From assembly GCF_013166575.1 (NCBI RefSeq), contig NZ_JABKKE010000002.1, positions 62,001-126,000 of the forward strand: a stretch of DNA of 64,000 nucleotides, read 5' to 3'. The position numbers and the translations under genes are program-made. The notes beneath the pieces are model-generated. The model was not told the origin of the DNA, ran no database searches, and was given only the letters and a program-made list of their open reading frames with translations. Positions 17,379-26,694 of the stretch are shown here, piece by piece. This stretch comes from Xylanibacter rodentium (GTDB lineage: Bacteria > Bacteroidota > Bacteroidia > Bacteroidales > Bacteroidaceae). Position 1 is the first letter of the stretch. The number at the start of each line of letters is the position of its first letter.

Positions 17379-18830
17379 TCAGAATCGTGTATAAAGGAAA
17401 GCATTGTTGGTAGCGCCGACCAGCAGTGCCACGCTAAGCACAACAATACCGGCCGACAAGGCTACGCGGGCTGTCAACGTGACAAATGACTCAAGAGCAC
17501 CGCCACCGCCCAAACAACGAGTCGTAAAGCCGGAAATCCAACGGCGCACCGGCATGCAGAACACTATGGCTACGACCCAAAGCCAGAACTTATCTGTAAG
17601 CGCATTCACTGCAATGAAATCGTCAAGCGTGCCGGCATAACCGACAAATGCATTGAAGAAGACAAGCATGCGGTCAAAGTCGTCAAAATAGAATATCCCC
17701 CAACCCACTACAACAAGTATGAGACTGTAGATATGAAGCAGAGGCCGCGGTATGACGTGCTGAACGCGCAGCAATGTGTATTTTTCAAACATTACTATTA
17801 TACCGAAATAAACGCCCCAGATGATGAAATTCCAGCTTGCACCATGCCACATTCCTGTGAGAAACCACACTATCATGATGTTTACGGCTTGATGACGACG
17901 GTTGCCGCCAAGCGGTATATAAACGTAATCGCGGAAAAAACTGCCAAGTGACATATGCCATCTGCGCCAGAAATCAGTGATGGAGCTGCAACAGTAAGGA
18001 TGGTTGAAGTTCTCGTTGAAGTGAAAACCGAGACACCGTCCTATACCGATAGCCATGTCGGAATACCCCGAGAAATCGAAATAAATCTGCATGGTAAAGG
18101 CTAAAATACCTACCCACGCACCTGCAGTGGATAAGGAATCGAGACCACCGGCAAGAAACTGGTCGGAGATTTCGGAGAACTGATTGGCTATGATGACCTT
18201 CTTGCCGAGACCAATAAGGAAGCGGAACACCCCGTCGGAAACATCTCCGGCCGTAACGCGACGCCCACCGATCTCTTGTGCTACGGTGCCGTAACGTACA
18301 ATGGGGCCGGCAATGAGTTGCGGAAACATAGATATATACAGCAACAGGTCCACATAACGACGCTGAACGGGCGACTCGCGGCGATATACATCTATAAGAT
18401 AGGATATGGACTGAAAAGTATAGAAGCTGATGCCGATAGGAAGAGCTATGCCGGGTTTGGCCACACTGATCCCTGCATCGTTAAGTACCTGTGCAAAGAA
18501 ACCGAGATATTTAAATACCGAAAGTATCAGCAAATTGCATATAAGCCCCGCAACAAGTGCCGCCTTGCGCCGCCGTCTGTCACCACTGCTATCTATCATC
18601 AGTCCCACGGCAAAATTGACTGCCACACTTGCCAACATGAGAAATACATAAACCGGTTCGCCCCACGCGTAGAAAATGAGAGAAAAGATGACGAGTACCG
18701 CATTTTTCGCCACGTTGACCTGACGGTCTGCCCCCGCTGCAAACGTTCGGTCTATGGCCGCCGCCAACAGATATACTATGACAAAAGCCGGTATGAAAAC
18801 AAAAAGAAAGAATAAATCTGAGAAAACCAT
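17379..18830 (-). CDS. MBOAT-family O-acyltransferase (AlgI/DltB-like)
   Basis: The 483-residue multi-pass membrane protein has the MBOAT signature: FWRRWHMSLGSFFRDYVYIP followed by FLTGMWHGASWNFIIWG, which contains the conserved His. AlgI-type proteins carry acyl groups across the membrane to extracellular transferases. The two DHHW genes directly downstream and the SGNH hydrolase upstream complete a typical O-acylation module. The acceptor could be peptidoglycan, LPS/O-antigen or capsule. The neighbouring glmM, needed for UDP-GlcNAc, hints at an amino-sugar polymer, but this is inference. Confidence 0.88.
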   Translation of the reverse strand: MVFSDLFFLFVFIPAFVIVYLLAAAIDRTFAAGADRQVNVAKNAVLVIFSLIFYAWGEPVYVFLMLASVAVNFAVGLMIDSSGDRRRRKAALVAGLICNLLILSVFKYLGFFAQVLNDAGISVAKPGIALPIGISFYTFQSISYLIDVYRRESPVQRRYVDLLLYISMFPQLIAGPIVRYGTVAQEIGGRRVTAGDVSDGVFRFLIGLGKKVIIANQFSEISDQFLAGGLDSLSTAGAWVGILAFTMQIYFDFSGYSDMAIGIGRCLGFHFNENFNHPYCCSSITDFWRRWHMSLGSFFRDYVYIPLGGNRRHQAVNIMIVWFLTGMWHGASWNFIIWGVYFGIIVMFEKYTLLRVQHVIPRPLLHIYSLILVVVGWGIFYFDDFDRMLVFFNAFVGYAGTLDDFIAVNALTDKFWLWVVAIVFCMPVRRWISGFTTRCLGGGGALESFVTLTARVALSAGIVVLSVALLVGATNNAFLYTRF

Positions 18831-18842
18831 CTTTTCCTTACA

Positions 18843-19715
18843 TTACTTTATATTCAACATTTTGGCTATAAGAATGCCGTTAAACCGTGCTCCCTCGACA
18901 CTGGTATGTGTTCCGTCCGTTGTCATACAGCGACGGTGAATCTCATTCCGACGCGCCACACACCCGAGCCTGTCCTGACGAATGACGGTGAGTCCCATAC
19001 ACCGGCCGCATTCCTCTATTATGTCGCCGGCACGAGTTATACCCGCCTCACTGACCGCTGTCGACTGCAACGGCGTAAGCAACACTATCCGCACATCGGG
19101 AAACGTCTTTTGCAGCAATCCGCAACAAAACCTGACAGCTCCAGCCAAGGTGAGCATGCTGCCGGAAGTATCCACTTCACCATTGACCGAATCATCGGCG
19201 GCATGTCCGACAGCATCGTTGGCAAACACTTCGGAAGCATCCATGTCAAGAGCCCCGGGACGTGCCGCGACAAACCATGCATCGTTAGTACCGGCCGATA
19301 TTATTATTGTATGAGGATATGCTTGCCTACCATCGGCAACGGCAACCATCAGACGACATATCTGATTGTATATCACATTGTTGTCACCCAATTTCTCGGT
19401 ATATTCATCAACATCGCGCACTGTGCGCACCGTGGCTGTCCACGTGGCCCCGCTACGGGCATAACTGCGACACGTGGCCGGATAGCATTCTTCGGCAAAC
19501 CATTTGGTCCAACCGTGCGGCCGGTCACAACTGTCACCGCCCAACCATGTATTTGAATCGCCGAGCATGACTACGTTTGTAGTGTCATGCCCGGCTGTAT
19601 ACTGTTCTTGTGCCGAAACACTATCAAGACATATTATGCACAACAGCACGGCAAATACTCTTGCCCTTATCTGACAGGCATTCCGGCATATCCGCCACAC
19701 CACGACCGCCATCAT
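18843..19715 (-). CDS. Secreted SGNH/GDSL hydrolase in the acyltransferase operon
   Basis: The 290-residue protein has an N-terminal signal segment (about 15-35, ending DSVSA) and SGNH motifs GDSNTW (52-57, nucleophile Ser54), GTNDAW (142-147) and a C-terminal DGTHTSVEG with the catalytic Asp/His pair. It probably acts as an esterase or acyl transferase on the same glycan modified by the MBOAT/DHHW proteins. The ATG overlaps the glmM stop by four bases, so it is translationally coupled to it; the MBOAT gene follows after 12 bases. Confidence 0.82.
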   Translation of the reverse strand: MMAVVVWRICRNACQIRARVFAVLLCIICLDSVSAQEQYTAGHDTTNVVMLGDSNTWLGGDSCDRPHGWTKWFAEECYPATCRSYARSGATWTATVRTVRDVDEYTEKLGDNNVIYNQICRLMVAVADGRQAYPHTIIISAGTNDAWFVAARPGALDMDASEVFANDAVGHAADDSVNGEVDTSGSMLTLAGAVRFCCGLLQKTFPDVRIVLLTPLQSTAVSEAGITRAGDIIEECGRCMGLTVIRQDRLGCVARRNEIHRRCMTTDGTHTSVEGARFNGILIAKMLNIK

Positions 19716-21094
19716 GCCATGTCGTAAACAATCTGCATTATCTTCTTGCCCAACGCATCAGCCTCTTCCATTGTCGCAGCCTCACTGTAGACACGTATGA
19801 TAGGTTCGGTATTGGATTTGCGCAGATGTACCCACTTGTCAGCGAAGTCAATTTTCACACCATCGATATCGTTCACCTGCTCATCCTTATACATATCCTT
19901 CACACGCTCCAATATCGCGTCAACATCGGTCTGCGGAGTCAGATCTATGCGGTTCTTGGCTATAAAGTAGTTGGGCATAGATGCCCTCAACTCGCTCACA
20001 CGACATTCCTTACGAGCCAGTGCCGACAGGAATAAGGCTATGCCCACAAGAGCATCACGACCGTAATGGCTCTCAGGATAAATTACTCCACCATTTCCTT
20101 CACCACCGATTACAGCACCCACTTCCTTCATCTTGGTTGTCACGTTGACCTCGCCAACTGCCGCTGCCGTATAGCTTCCGCCGTAACGTTCGGTCACATC
20201 ACGCAAAGCACGGGTCGAACTGAGATTGCTCACGGTATTACCGGGAGTACGGCCCAACACATAGTCGGCCACGCTCACCAAAGTATACTCCTCGCCGAAC
20301 ATGCGTCCATCCTCGCAGATAAATGCCAGACGGTCCACATCGGGATCTACCACTATACCAAGGTCATAGCTTCCGCTGCGCATCTCCTCCATAATACCTG
20401 AAAGATTCTTTTCCAAAGGCTCCGGATTGTGCGCAAAATCACCTGTCGGCTCACCATTTATAACCTTATACTCCACGCCCAACGCATCGAGCAGTTCTGG
20501 CAGGATGATGCCTCCCACGCTGTTCACCGGATCTACGCATACGCGCAGTCTTGCACCCCGTATAGCCTCAAGATCAACAAGTTGCAGAGCGAGTACTGAC
20601 TCTATATGACGACGGTTGTATGTGTCGTCTGCCGTGTAATGTCCTAAATGGTCTACATCGGCATATTCAAAATCCTCACGTTCGGCAATGTCAAGCACCT
20701 CAGCACCGTCGGCTGCTGTGAGAAACTCTCCCTCATGATTAAGCAGTTTAAGCGCGTTCCACTGACGCGGGTTGTGACTTGCCGTGATGATAATCCCTCC
20801 GTCAGCTCCCGCCATGCGCACTGCCAGTTCTGTGGTAGGCGTAGTGGCCAAACCAATGTCGACCACATCATATCCCATGCCAATCAGCGTTCCACACACC
20901 ACACTGCGAACCATCTCGCCAGAAATGCGTGCATCGCGGCCGACAACAATCCGGCCGTTGGAAGAACATCCGCAACGACGTATGAATGTGGCATAAGCCG
21001 TTGTAAACTTAACGATGTCAAGCGGATTGAGCGTATTGCCCGGCTTTCCGCCTATAGTTCCGCGGATGCCCGAAATTGATTTAATCAGAGTCAT
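19712..21094 (-). CDS. glmM: Phosphoglucosamine mutase
   Basis: The 460-residue cytoplasmic enzyme interconverts glucosamine-6-phosphate and glucosamine-1-phosphate on the way to UDP-GlcNAc for peptidoglycan and LPS. It shows SGIRGTIGG at the start, the phosphoserine loop TASHNP (104-109, Ser106), the Mg-binding DPDVDRL (about 247-253), the sugar loop GEGNGG and the phosphate-binding SNTEPIIRVYSE near the end. It sits 4 bases after the DUF4827 gene and overlaps the following SGNH gene, so it belongs to the envelope operon. Phosphomannomutase activity is an alternative, but the motif pattern and operon favour GlmM. Confidence 0.88.
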   Translation of the reverse strand: MTLIKSISGIRGTIGGKPGNTLNPLDIVKFTTAYATFIRRCGCSSNGRIVVGRDARISGEMVRSVVCGTLIGMGYDVVDIGLATTPTTELAVRMAGADGGIIITASHNPRQWNALKLLNHEGEFLTAADGAEVLDIAEREDFEYADVDHLGHYTADDTYNRRHIESVLALQLVDLEAIRGARLRVCVDPVNSVGGIILPELLDALGVEYKVINGEPTGDFAHNPEPLEKNLSGIMEEMRSGSYDLGIVVDPDVDRLAFICEDGRMFGEEYTLVSVADYVLGRTPGNTVSNLSSTRALRDVTERYGGSYTAAAVGEVNVTTKMKEVGAVIGGEGNGGVIYPESHYGRDALVGIALFLSALARKECRVSELRASMPNYFIAKNRIDLTPQTDVDAILERVKDMYKDEQVNDIDGVKIDFADKWVHLRKSNTEPIIRVYSEAATMEEADALGKKIMQIVYDMA

Positions 21095-21098
21095 AGTT

Positions 21099-21746
21099 CT
21101 ATTGCTCTCTTTGATATGTTATCGTATAAAAACATGAATACACACTCGAGGTGGCGTTTGCCTGCCCCTGAGTATGCGGTACAATTATCTTTACTTTGGC
21201 AATCTCTTCGTTACCGTCCTGACGACCAACCTTTATGTATTGCAGCGGTATAAGCCATCCCGCAGGCACGGAAGCGCCATAAGTGCTGTACATAACGCCA
21301 CTGGCAAACGATGCCGTATAGGAACTGCCCTCACGCCTCACCGTCATTTTTTCAGGCAATCGTGTCGTAGGACTTATGAAATAATTGTATGTCTGCAACG
21401 CCCTGTCCGCAATGTTGAACTCCGTATATCGGCAAAGCAGATTGACCTGCTTGTTCTCTTCAATCATGCTTCCCGCTCCCTTACGGACTATCTGCATATA
21501 CACTCCACTCTTTTCAAGATACACATACTCGTTCCTGGCTGTATCTGTTGTCTGTCCCTGAGCCTCGAACTGGCTTTCGCTGATTACAAGTATTCCCTCG
21601 TCCTTGATAAAAGCACTGATAGCATCACGCTCTTTCTCTTTCTTCTCGCCGTATGTTTCATAGTCATCACACGACACAAACAGCATCATGACCGTAAGCA
21701 CCAGCAGTGAATATACGATTCTCTTCATCTTTACGTTTTTATTCAT
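21099..21746 (-). CDS. DUF4827 lipoprotein
   Basis: The 215-residue protein has a lipoprotein signal (VLTVMMLFVSC) with the lipobox Cys at about residue 26, followed by DDYETYGEKKEKERDAI. The rest resembles DUF4827, which is related to FKBP-type lipoproteins of Bacteroidetes. An ATG six codons downstream (MKRIVYSLL) is an equally good start. The function is unknown. It is tightly linked to glmM (4-bp gap) and lies 74 bp after the phosphoesterase gene. Confidence 0.8.
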   Translation of the reverse strand: MNKNVKMKRIVYSLLVLTVMMLFVSCDDYETYGEKKEKERDAISAFIKDEGILVISESQFEAQGQTTDTARNEYVYLEKSGVYMQIVRKGAGSMIEENKQVNLLCRYTEFNIADRALQTYNYFISPTTRLPEKMTVRREGSSYTASFASGVMYSTYGASVPAGWLIPLQYIKVGRQDGNEEIAKVKIIVPHTQGQANATSSVYSCFYTITYQREQ

Positions 21747-21820
21747 TCTTCGTTTTATTCCGATTGCACATTTAATGTGGCAAAATTAATAAAATATTGT
21801 CAATTGCCCGCTATATTATG

Positions 21821-22855
21821 CTACTTTAACGTGCTTTCAAAGTTCAAGATGGCATCGCGTGTTATCTCCACGGCCTCGTCAATGCTGCACAACAACCTTC
21901 CGCCCGAGGCATTTAGATGACCGCCTCCATTGAAGTACATCTCGGCCATCTTATTGCACGGAAACGAGTCGACCGAGCGCAGACTGACCCATATCGTGTT
22001 ATTCTTCTCGGTATCCTCACGCAACGATATCGAAAGTTTCATCCCCTTTATCTGCAACGGCATATTGACAAGTCCCTCGGCATCACCCTTCACAAAATTG
22101 AATCGGCAAAGGTCCTGACGTGTAAGAACAAAAAACGAGGCATGCTGTTCGGGCATCACCACCAGTCTCTTGTAAAGCACGTAACCAATGAGACGAAGAC
22201 GGCTTTCACTGTAATTGTTGTATACGTTGCGGTAAATCTTATCCTTGTTTATGCCCTTTGTAAGCAGCTGGCTGATGATGAAAAACGTTTCCGAACTGTT
22301 ACTGTTGTAGGTAAAACCGCCGGTGTCTGTCATCATACCGCAGTAAATGGGAGCAGCAAAACGTGATGTCATCATCTTGAACCCGTCCATCTGCCACACA
22401 ATACGGAACACCATTTCACTCGTAGAGCTCATCTCCGGACGCGACACACACAGAACACAGTCAATATCCGGTCCGAGATGATGGTCGAACATCACCTTCG
22501 GTGCATGCGAATCCGTCAGGGAAGCAGCCATGGCATCTGTACGGCTAAGCTGGTTGAAGTCGAGACAAAAAACAAGATCGGCACAAGATATCAGTTCGTC
22601 AGCCTCAACTTTGTGTTTGTCGTAACGTATCACCATTTCTGTCTTTGGCATCCATTGCAGGAAATCGGGATACTGGTCAGGGATAATTATTTGCGGCTCC
22701 TTGCCCCTGCTTCTCAAAAACTCTGCCCATCCGAGACACGAGCCCAAAGCGTCACCGTCGGGATTGACGTGACAACAGACAACGATATTGTCAGAGCTGT
22801 CTATAAGAGAACTCAGTGTGTCACATTCTCCGGGGGATAATATATTTTTCAGCAT
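21821..22855 (-). CDS. DHH-family phosphoesterase, NrnA-like
   Basis: The 344-residue cytoplasmic protein has the DHH subfamily 1 motifs NPDGDALGS (about 32-40), CLDFN, the name motif FDHHLG, and the C-terminal DHHA1 motif GGGHLNASGG. NrnA-type enzymes degrade nano-RNA oligonucleotides and can dephosphorylate pAp. It is the first gene of the envelope operon. The promoter lies in a 57-bp repeat shared with the operon starting at 26677, and the -7 box is only 9 bases before the ATG, so the 5' leader is very short or absent. Confidence 0.85.
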   Translation of the reverse strand: MLKNILSPGECDTLSSLIDSSDNIVVCCHVNPDGDALGSCLGWAEFLRSRGKEPQIIIPDQYPDFLQWMPKTEMVIRYDKHKVEADELISCADLVFCLDFNQLSRTDAMAASLTDSHAPKVMFDHHLGPDIDCVLCVSRPEMSSTSEMVFRIVWQMDGFKMMTSRFAAPIYCGMMTDTGGFTYNSNSSETFFIISQLLTKGINKDKIYRNVYNNYSESRLRLIGYVLYKRLVVMPEQHASFFVLTRQDLCRFNFVKGDAEGLVNMPLQIKGMKLSISLREDTEKNNTIWVSLRSVDSFPCNKMAEMYFNGGGHLNASGGRLLCSIDEAVEITRDAILNFESTLK

Positions 22856-22863
22856 AATGGGTG

Positions 22864-22920
22864 CAAATGTACAATAAAATCGCGAGATTATACACCGGTA
22901 GGATAAAGAAAATGATTTTT
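22864..22920 (-). promoter_or_regulatory. Promoter-bearing repeat, copy 1 (NrnA/envelope operon)
   Basis: This copy matches 26695-26751 at 53 of 57 positions. Read on the minus strand, it ends in the -7 box TACATTTG (22864-22871), 9 bases before the NrnA start codon. Upstream of the box are a conserved GTGTATAATCTC and an A/T-rich block. Confidence 0.65.
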
Positions 22921-23093
22921 CTTTAGAGGAAAGTTACTAAATTAATTTATAATTCACGATTTATTGAAGTGCCAATCATCAATAAGTCGTTCTGTAATAT
23001 GAAGCAGGTATACAGTAAGGACATTACAGACCAAGAGTATCTTATTACTCTTGACAGTGAATTACATACAAAAAAATTGGTTTAATCTTCGTA

Positions 23094-23144
23094 TAAAAAA
23101 AGGAACTTCGTGGAAACAACTCCCTGCTTCCACAAAGTTCTCCT
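23094..23144 (-). terminator. Rho-independent terminator of the nucleotidyltransferase gene
   Basis: On the minus strand, AGGAGAACTTTGTGGAA pairs with TTCCACGAAGTTCCT across a short loop and is followed by a run of T. It lies 34 bases past the stop codon. Confidence 0.8.
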
Positions 23145-23177
23145 AAAATCTCTGTTTACGGCAAAAGCCGATGTACG

Positions 23178-24089
23178 TTAGAACAGCTTGGCGGGATAAA
23201 CACCCTCGTCAATAAGTTTCTGTATACGGTCGACAGTGTCCTGACGGTCTGCCGAATACGTAACGCCAAACCACTTGCTCGTCGTATCAAGCACTTTAAC
23301 GGTAGATGTATTCTCGTTGATGAGCTTATTGACCATCAGCGGAATGAAGAACTCTGCCTTCAGGTTCTCCATGTTCTTCGGATCGCTGAGGAACTCTTTG
23401 AAGTACTCCTCACTATGCTCGAAATAGTCGGGGGTGAAGCCCCACATGTTCATGGATACAGGAGTATTGTCCTCTACAGGCACCCACTTGCCGTCTTCAT
23501 CCTTATAACATACCGGACCGTCCACACGCATTATCTCAGTGCGCTCAACCACTGTTGTCAGATTACCATTATCGTCCTTAGAACATATACCACGTGCCAC
23601 AGTTCCGTTTTCCGACAGCGTATTGCCTACACGGAAACCAACCATAGCATATGCGTCCTTGCTTCCCTCGGGCAGTTCGGAAAGGAACTTGCCTATCACT
23701 TGGAAAGCGTCGCGATTGTAGAAATCGTCACAGTTTATCACACAGAACGGCTCCTTGATTACATCCTTGGCCATCAGTACGGCATGGTTTGTTCCCCACG
23801 GTTTCACGCGCTCTTCGGGACATGCAAATCCCGCAGGTAGAGCGTCAAGACTCTGAAAACATAGTTCCGCAGGCACGTGTCCCTCATATTTGCTCAATAT
23901 CTTCTCACGGAAATCGTTCTCAAAATCCTTTCTGATTACGAACACTATCTTACCGAATCCGGCCTTGATGGCATCGTAAATAGAATAATCCATTATTGTC
24001 TCACCGTTTGGTCCGAGTCCGTCAAGCTGCTTCAGCCCGCCATAGCGGCTTCCCATTCCGGCAGCAAGGAGTAATAAAGTTGGTTTCAT
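23178..24089 (-). CDS. Sugar-phosphate nucleotidyltransferase
   Basis: The 303-residue protein has the nucleotide-binding signature LAAGMGSRYGGLKQ (8-21), an INCDDFY metal-binding region (about 119-125) and the acceptor-side motif VERTEI. It belongs to the NTP_transferase (GlmU/RmlA/MurU-like) group and should activate a sugar-1-phosphate to an NDP-sugar. In Bacteroidetes such proteins often sit with a sugar kinase, but none is adjacent here. It is monocistronic, with a -7 box at 24124-24131 and a clear terminator. The substrate cannot be stated. Confidence 0.82.
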   Translation of the reverse strand: MKPTLLLLAAGMGSRYGGLKQLDGLGPNGETIMDYSIYDAIKAGFGKIVFVIRKDFENDFREKILSKYEGHVPAELCFQSLDALPAGFACPEERVKPWGTNHAVLMAKDVIKEPFCVINCDDFYNRDAFQVIGKFLSELPEGSKDAYAMVGFRVGNTLSENGTVARGICSKDDNGNLTTVVERTEIMRVDGPVCYKDEDGKWVPVEDNTPVSMNMWGFTPDYFEHSEEYFKEFLSDPKNMENLKAEFFIPLMVNKLINENTSTVKVLDTTSKWFGVTYSADRQDTVDRIQKLIDEGVYPAKLF

Positions 24090-24123
24090 AAAATAATATA
24101 TTTAGTTATTGAAAATCATACTG

Positions 24124-24131
24124 CAAAAGTA
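24124..24131 (-). promoter_or_regulatory. -7 box of the nucleotidyltransferase gene
   Basis: The minus strand reads TACTTTTG (TAnnTTTG), 34 bases upstream of the ATG. Confidence 0.5.
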
Positions 24132-24215
24132 ACAAATATTTCTGACAGCAACGTTATTGTCACCGTTTTTTTTCATTTTTACAAAAAAAACGGCTATATA
24201 CTTTACCATACTTCT

Positions 24216-24749
24216 TTATATTTCCATCCATCTGCATTCACAGTTTCCAAGCCTGCGCATCGAACCCACCTGCTCCAAAGGCACCCTTGCTATCCGGGCC
24301 ATGAACGATTGCAGAAACAAGCCGTGTGATACCACAAGAACAGTCTTGCCGGCATATTTGTCTTGCAGAAAACATAGCGCCTTACCGGCTCTGTCGTAGA
24401 GCATTTCTTTTGTTTCCACATCCGATGGGAAAGCGTCAAAGTCAGCCTTGCCTACAACCTGCCCAGTAAGGCTTCCCCAGTCCTTCTCACGAAACAATGC
24501 CGACCTTACCCAATCCCGTGGCACCTTGCCGTCAAGCAATATCGTCACGGTATCGGTAGCGCGACGCAAATCGCTGCTCACAATCGCATCGAAAACGCTC
24601 ACGTCGACCGTTTTCCTTAAAGTCACAGCCTGACTACGGCCGTTCTCCGTCAGTGTACCCGGCAAATGACCTTGGAATATGTGGGATATATTCTCCTCCG
24701 TCTCACCATGGCGCACGATACATAATCTGGTCTTCAATGCCTCTTCCAT
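24216..24749 (-). CDS. Histidine phosphatase family protein
   Basis: The 177-residue protein has the RHG signature VRHGETEEN (12-20, catalytic His14), the second block SSDLRRATDT and VVSHGLFL with the second catalytic His. This is the cofactor-dependent phosphoglycerate mutase-like branch, mostly small-molecule phosphatases. It lies 3 bases downstream of the GH105 gene and is probably cotranscribed. It may act on a sugar phosphate, but the substrate is unknown. Confidence 0.85.
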   Translation of the reverse strand: MEEALKTRLCIVRHGETEENISHIFQGHLPGTLTENGRSQAVTLRKTVDVSVFDAIVSSDLRRATDTVTILLDGKVPRDWVRSALFREKDWGSLTGQVVGKADFDAFPSDVETKEMLYDRAGKALCFLQDKYAGKTVLVVSHGLFLQSFMARIARVPLEQVGSMRRLGNCECRWMEI

Positions 24750-24752
24750 CGT

Positions 24753-26120
24753 CTAACGCTTCCTGTATACAACCAACTGTCCGCCATGTATATATATATG
24801 CCCGTCTATCGGATTTGCCACCCGCCTGCCGCCAAGGTCACGATATATACCGTTGTCATCATGAATATTTCCGATACCGTCATTGCCGTTTCTTACCTCT
24901 TCGATTCCATCGGTATACGATTCCAACATGACAGTGAGTGCATGCACTTCGGCCGCTCCCCACAGCCAGCATCCATATCCGAAATCTTCAAAATCGGGTA
25001 TGGAGCCATATGTTATTATACCACCGTCTTCAGGTTTCGAACCCGTTCCCTGAAGATAGCCTACCTGTCCGGTATCATCGTGCACAGCGTGCCTCATAGC
25101 CTCCCATCCTCTTCTGATAACCGGCATATAGGTTGCACTGTCAAGTATCCCCATACGCACGCCATAGGCCATTCCGCCCACGAAAAGCGACGTACCGGTC
25201 ATCTCAGGACCTTCGCTGCCCACCTGTCCGTAGTTGGACGGTGCCGCCAGACTGACGTTCCACGAGCCGTCCGCACGTTGACACTCGGCGAGCCCCTTGC
25301 TCATAAGCAGAAAATCCGAAACATAGTCGTTGCGGTGTCTTTCGGTGTCGGGCGTAAACTGCATCACCCTCGCCAAGGCCATATATACCCATCCGTTGCC
25401 ACGACTCCAGTAGCAATCCTTGTCGGTTTCTGTGAGGTCGCGATACGGCGGATCAAACTGGTAATCACGATACCACAATCCCGTTGTGATGTTAAACAGA
25501 GGTTTCCCTCCGCCTTTCTTGCTACCGCCGTGCCTGTTGCGTGTATACTGATACAGCTCGTACATATATTCCCAATATCTGTCGTCACCGGTGATATCGC
25601 CCAACAGTGCAAATACAGGCATACTCATCTGTATTGCGTCTATCCAATACCAATAATCCTTCTTGCCGGTTGCCATCATCTGGTCTATCCTCATCTTGAT
25701 ATGGTCCATACGATGATACTGCTCCGGTTCCATCATATACATTTGCAGATACGACTGTCCGCAGCACTGATAATCGGCATTGGCATTGCGCGCCTCGTTG
25801 TCGGTGCTGCTTATCCACTTGTGAAAGTCGCCCCAGTCGGTCGCATATTTCAGCCACTCGGTCTTTGGCTGCTCTCTGTAGATATTCAGCAGTCCTTCGT
25901 AGAATACACCTCTGGTCCATATCTTGCTGTTCCGCTTTTTCCCACCAACATAACTGTCGGCTCCCACATCCGGATTGCGGGAAATGAAATATCCGGCCAC
26001 CTTTTCTGCATTGGCCATCACTGAATCGCTTCTAAACGTGTCGGCAGACGCCCCTGTGGCTATAAGCATCAGTGCGACGAGAATAAATCGGGTCATTGTT
26101 TTATGGTAATTATCCGGCAT
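24753..26120 (-). CDS. GH105/GH88-type unsaturated uronyl hydrolase with sorting tail
   Basis: The 455-residue secreted protein resembles YteR-like GH105 unsaturated rhamnogalacturonyl hydrolases. It has an (alpha/alpha)6 barrel with the motifs YWYWIDAIQMSMPVFA, LWYRDYQF, CYWSRGNGWVYMALARVM (about 260-280) and GPEMTGTSLFVGGMAYG. It should remove the 4,5-unsaturated galacturonosyl residue left by pectate or rhamnogalacturonan lyases. The signal peptide favours either the ATG at 26120 or the one at 26096 (MTRFILVALMLIATGASA). The last ~40 residues (GIYRDLGGRRV, GHIYIHGGQLVVYRKR) look like a Prevotella sorting tail, so it may be secreted or surface-bound. It is the middle gene of a three-gene minus-strand operon (start 26677). 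Confidence 0.87.
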   Translation of the reverse strand: MPDNYHKTMTRFILVALMLIATGASADTFRSDSVMANAEKVAGYFISRNPDVGADSYVGGKKRNSKIWTRGVFYEGLLNIYREQPKTEWLKYATDWGDFHKWISSTDNEARNANADYQCCGQSYLQMYMMEPEQYHRMDHIKMRIDQMMATGKKDYWYWIDAIQMSMPVFALLGDITGDDRYWEYMYELYQYTRNRHGGSKKGGGKPLFNITTGLWYRDYQFDPPYRDLTETDKDCYWSRGNGWVYMALARVMQFTPDTERHRNDYVSDFLLMSKGLAECQRADGSWNVSLAAPSNYGQVGSEGPEMTGTSLFVGGMAYGVRMGILDSATYMPVIRRGWEAMRHAVHDDTGQVGYLQGTGSKPEDGGIITYGSIPDFEDFGYGCWLWGAAEVHALTVMLESYTDGIEEVRNGNDGIGNIHDDNGIYRDLGGRRVANPIDGHIYIHGGQLVVYRKR

Positions 26121-26149
26121 GTTGCCTGCTGTCGTATTATATTAATGTA

Positions 26150-26677
26150 TCAGTCTATCTTTGTCATATGATACCCCATGCGCTTCAACTGCATGGCCAT
26201 ACCTACAAGGTAAAGCATATGCAGACAACTTACGTATGCGGTGAAAGCTGCGGGCGTCGCAGGCTCAATGTTCTCACGTTGCAACATATTATACACCCGT
26301 GACGCGCATTCTCCCACCAGCTTCTCCGTCGCAACATAGTCGTCGCCTTTCAACAACAGCACTTCACCGCGTATATACTCGTCCATGTTGTCATATCCTC
26401 GCTTGTCACGCATATACGTGTACAGATTGTCAATCTTCGAATATATCTCCCACTCCGTATCCCACATTTGGGCTACGGCCATACCGACATACACCATCCA
26501 ACCGAGCGACACCGTTGGGTAGCCGTTGAATTCTCTTATGCCGTCGGGCAGATAGGCCTTGGCTATCTGTTGCCATTTGTCTTCCACATCAGGACACTCC
26601 GGCATCCTTTTATCAACCTCGCCATTTGCACACAGATATCCGTGCAAATCATTATACAATCTGTCTTCGAAACTCAT
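26150..26677 (-). CDS. Conserved-looking unknown protein, alpha-helical
   Basis: The 175-residue protein is predicted all-helical and cytoplasmic, with no signal peptide (MSFEDRLYNDLHGYL). Notable segments are YPTVSLGWMVYVGMAVAQMW and PAAFTAYVSCLHMLYLVGMA, the latter amphipathic rather than clearly membrane-spanning. I do not recognise the family. It opens the operon with GH105 and the histidine phosphatase (29 bp to GH105). Its promoter is the second copy of the 57-bp repeat that also drives the NrnA/GlmM operon. Confidence 0.7.
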   Translation of the reverse strand: MSFEDRLYNDLHGYLCANGEVDKRMPECPDVEDKWQQIAKAYLPDGIREFNGYPTVSLGWMVYVGMAVAQMWDTEWEIYSKIDNLYTYMRDKRGYDNMDEYIRGEVLLLKGDDYVATEKLVGECASRVYNMLQRENIEPATPAAFTAYVSCLHMLYLVGMAMQLKRMGYHMTKID

Positions 26678-26694
26678 TTCAATATTCTTTTTTA

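Larger units (their letters stand above)
22856..23177. other. Intergenic region: promoter repeat, terminator, no convincing gene
   Basis: The left part holds the promoter-bearing repeat (22864-22920). The right part holds the terminator of the nucleotidyltransferase gene (23094-23144). Between them a 28-codon frame (22999-23085, +) starts MKQVYSKDITDQEYL; it could be a small gene or a remnant, but nothing supports expression. Confidence 0.5.

Noticed and set aside
22999..23085. 28-codon frame starting MKQVYSKDITDQEYL
   Set aside because: It has a plausible length for a small gene, but no promoter box, ribosome-binding site or neighbour supports it.
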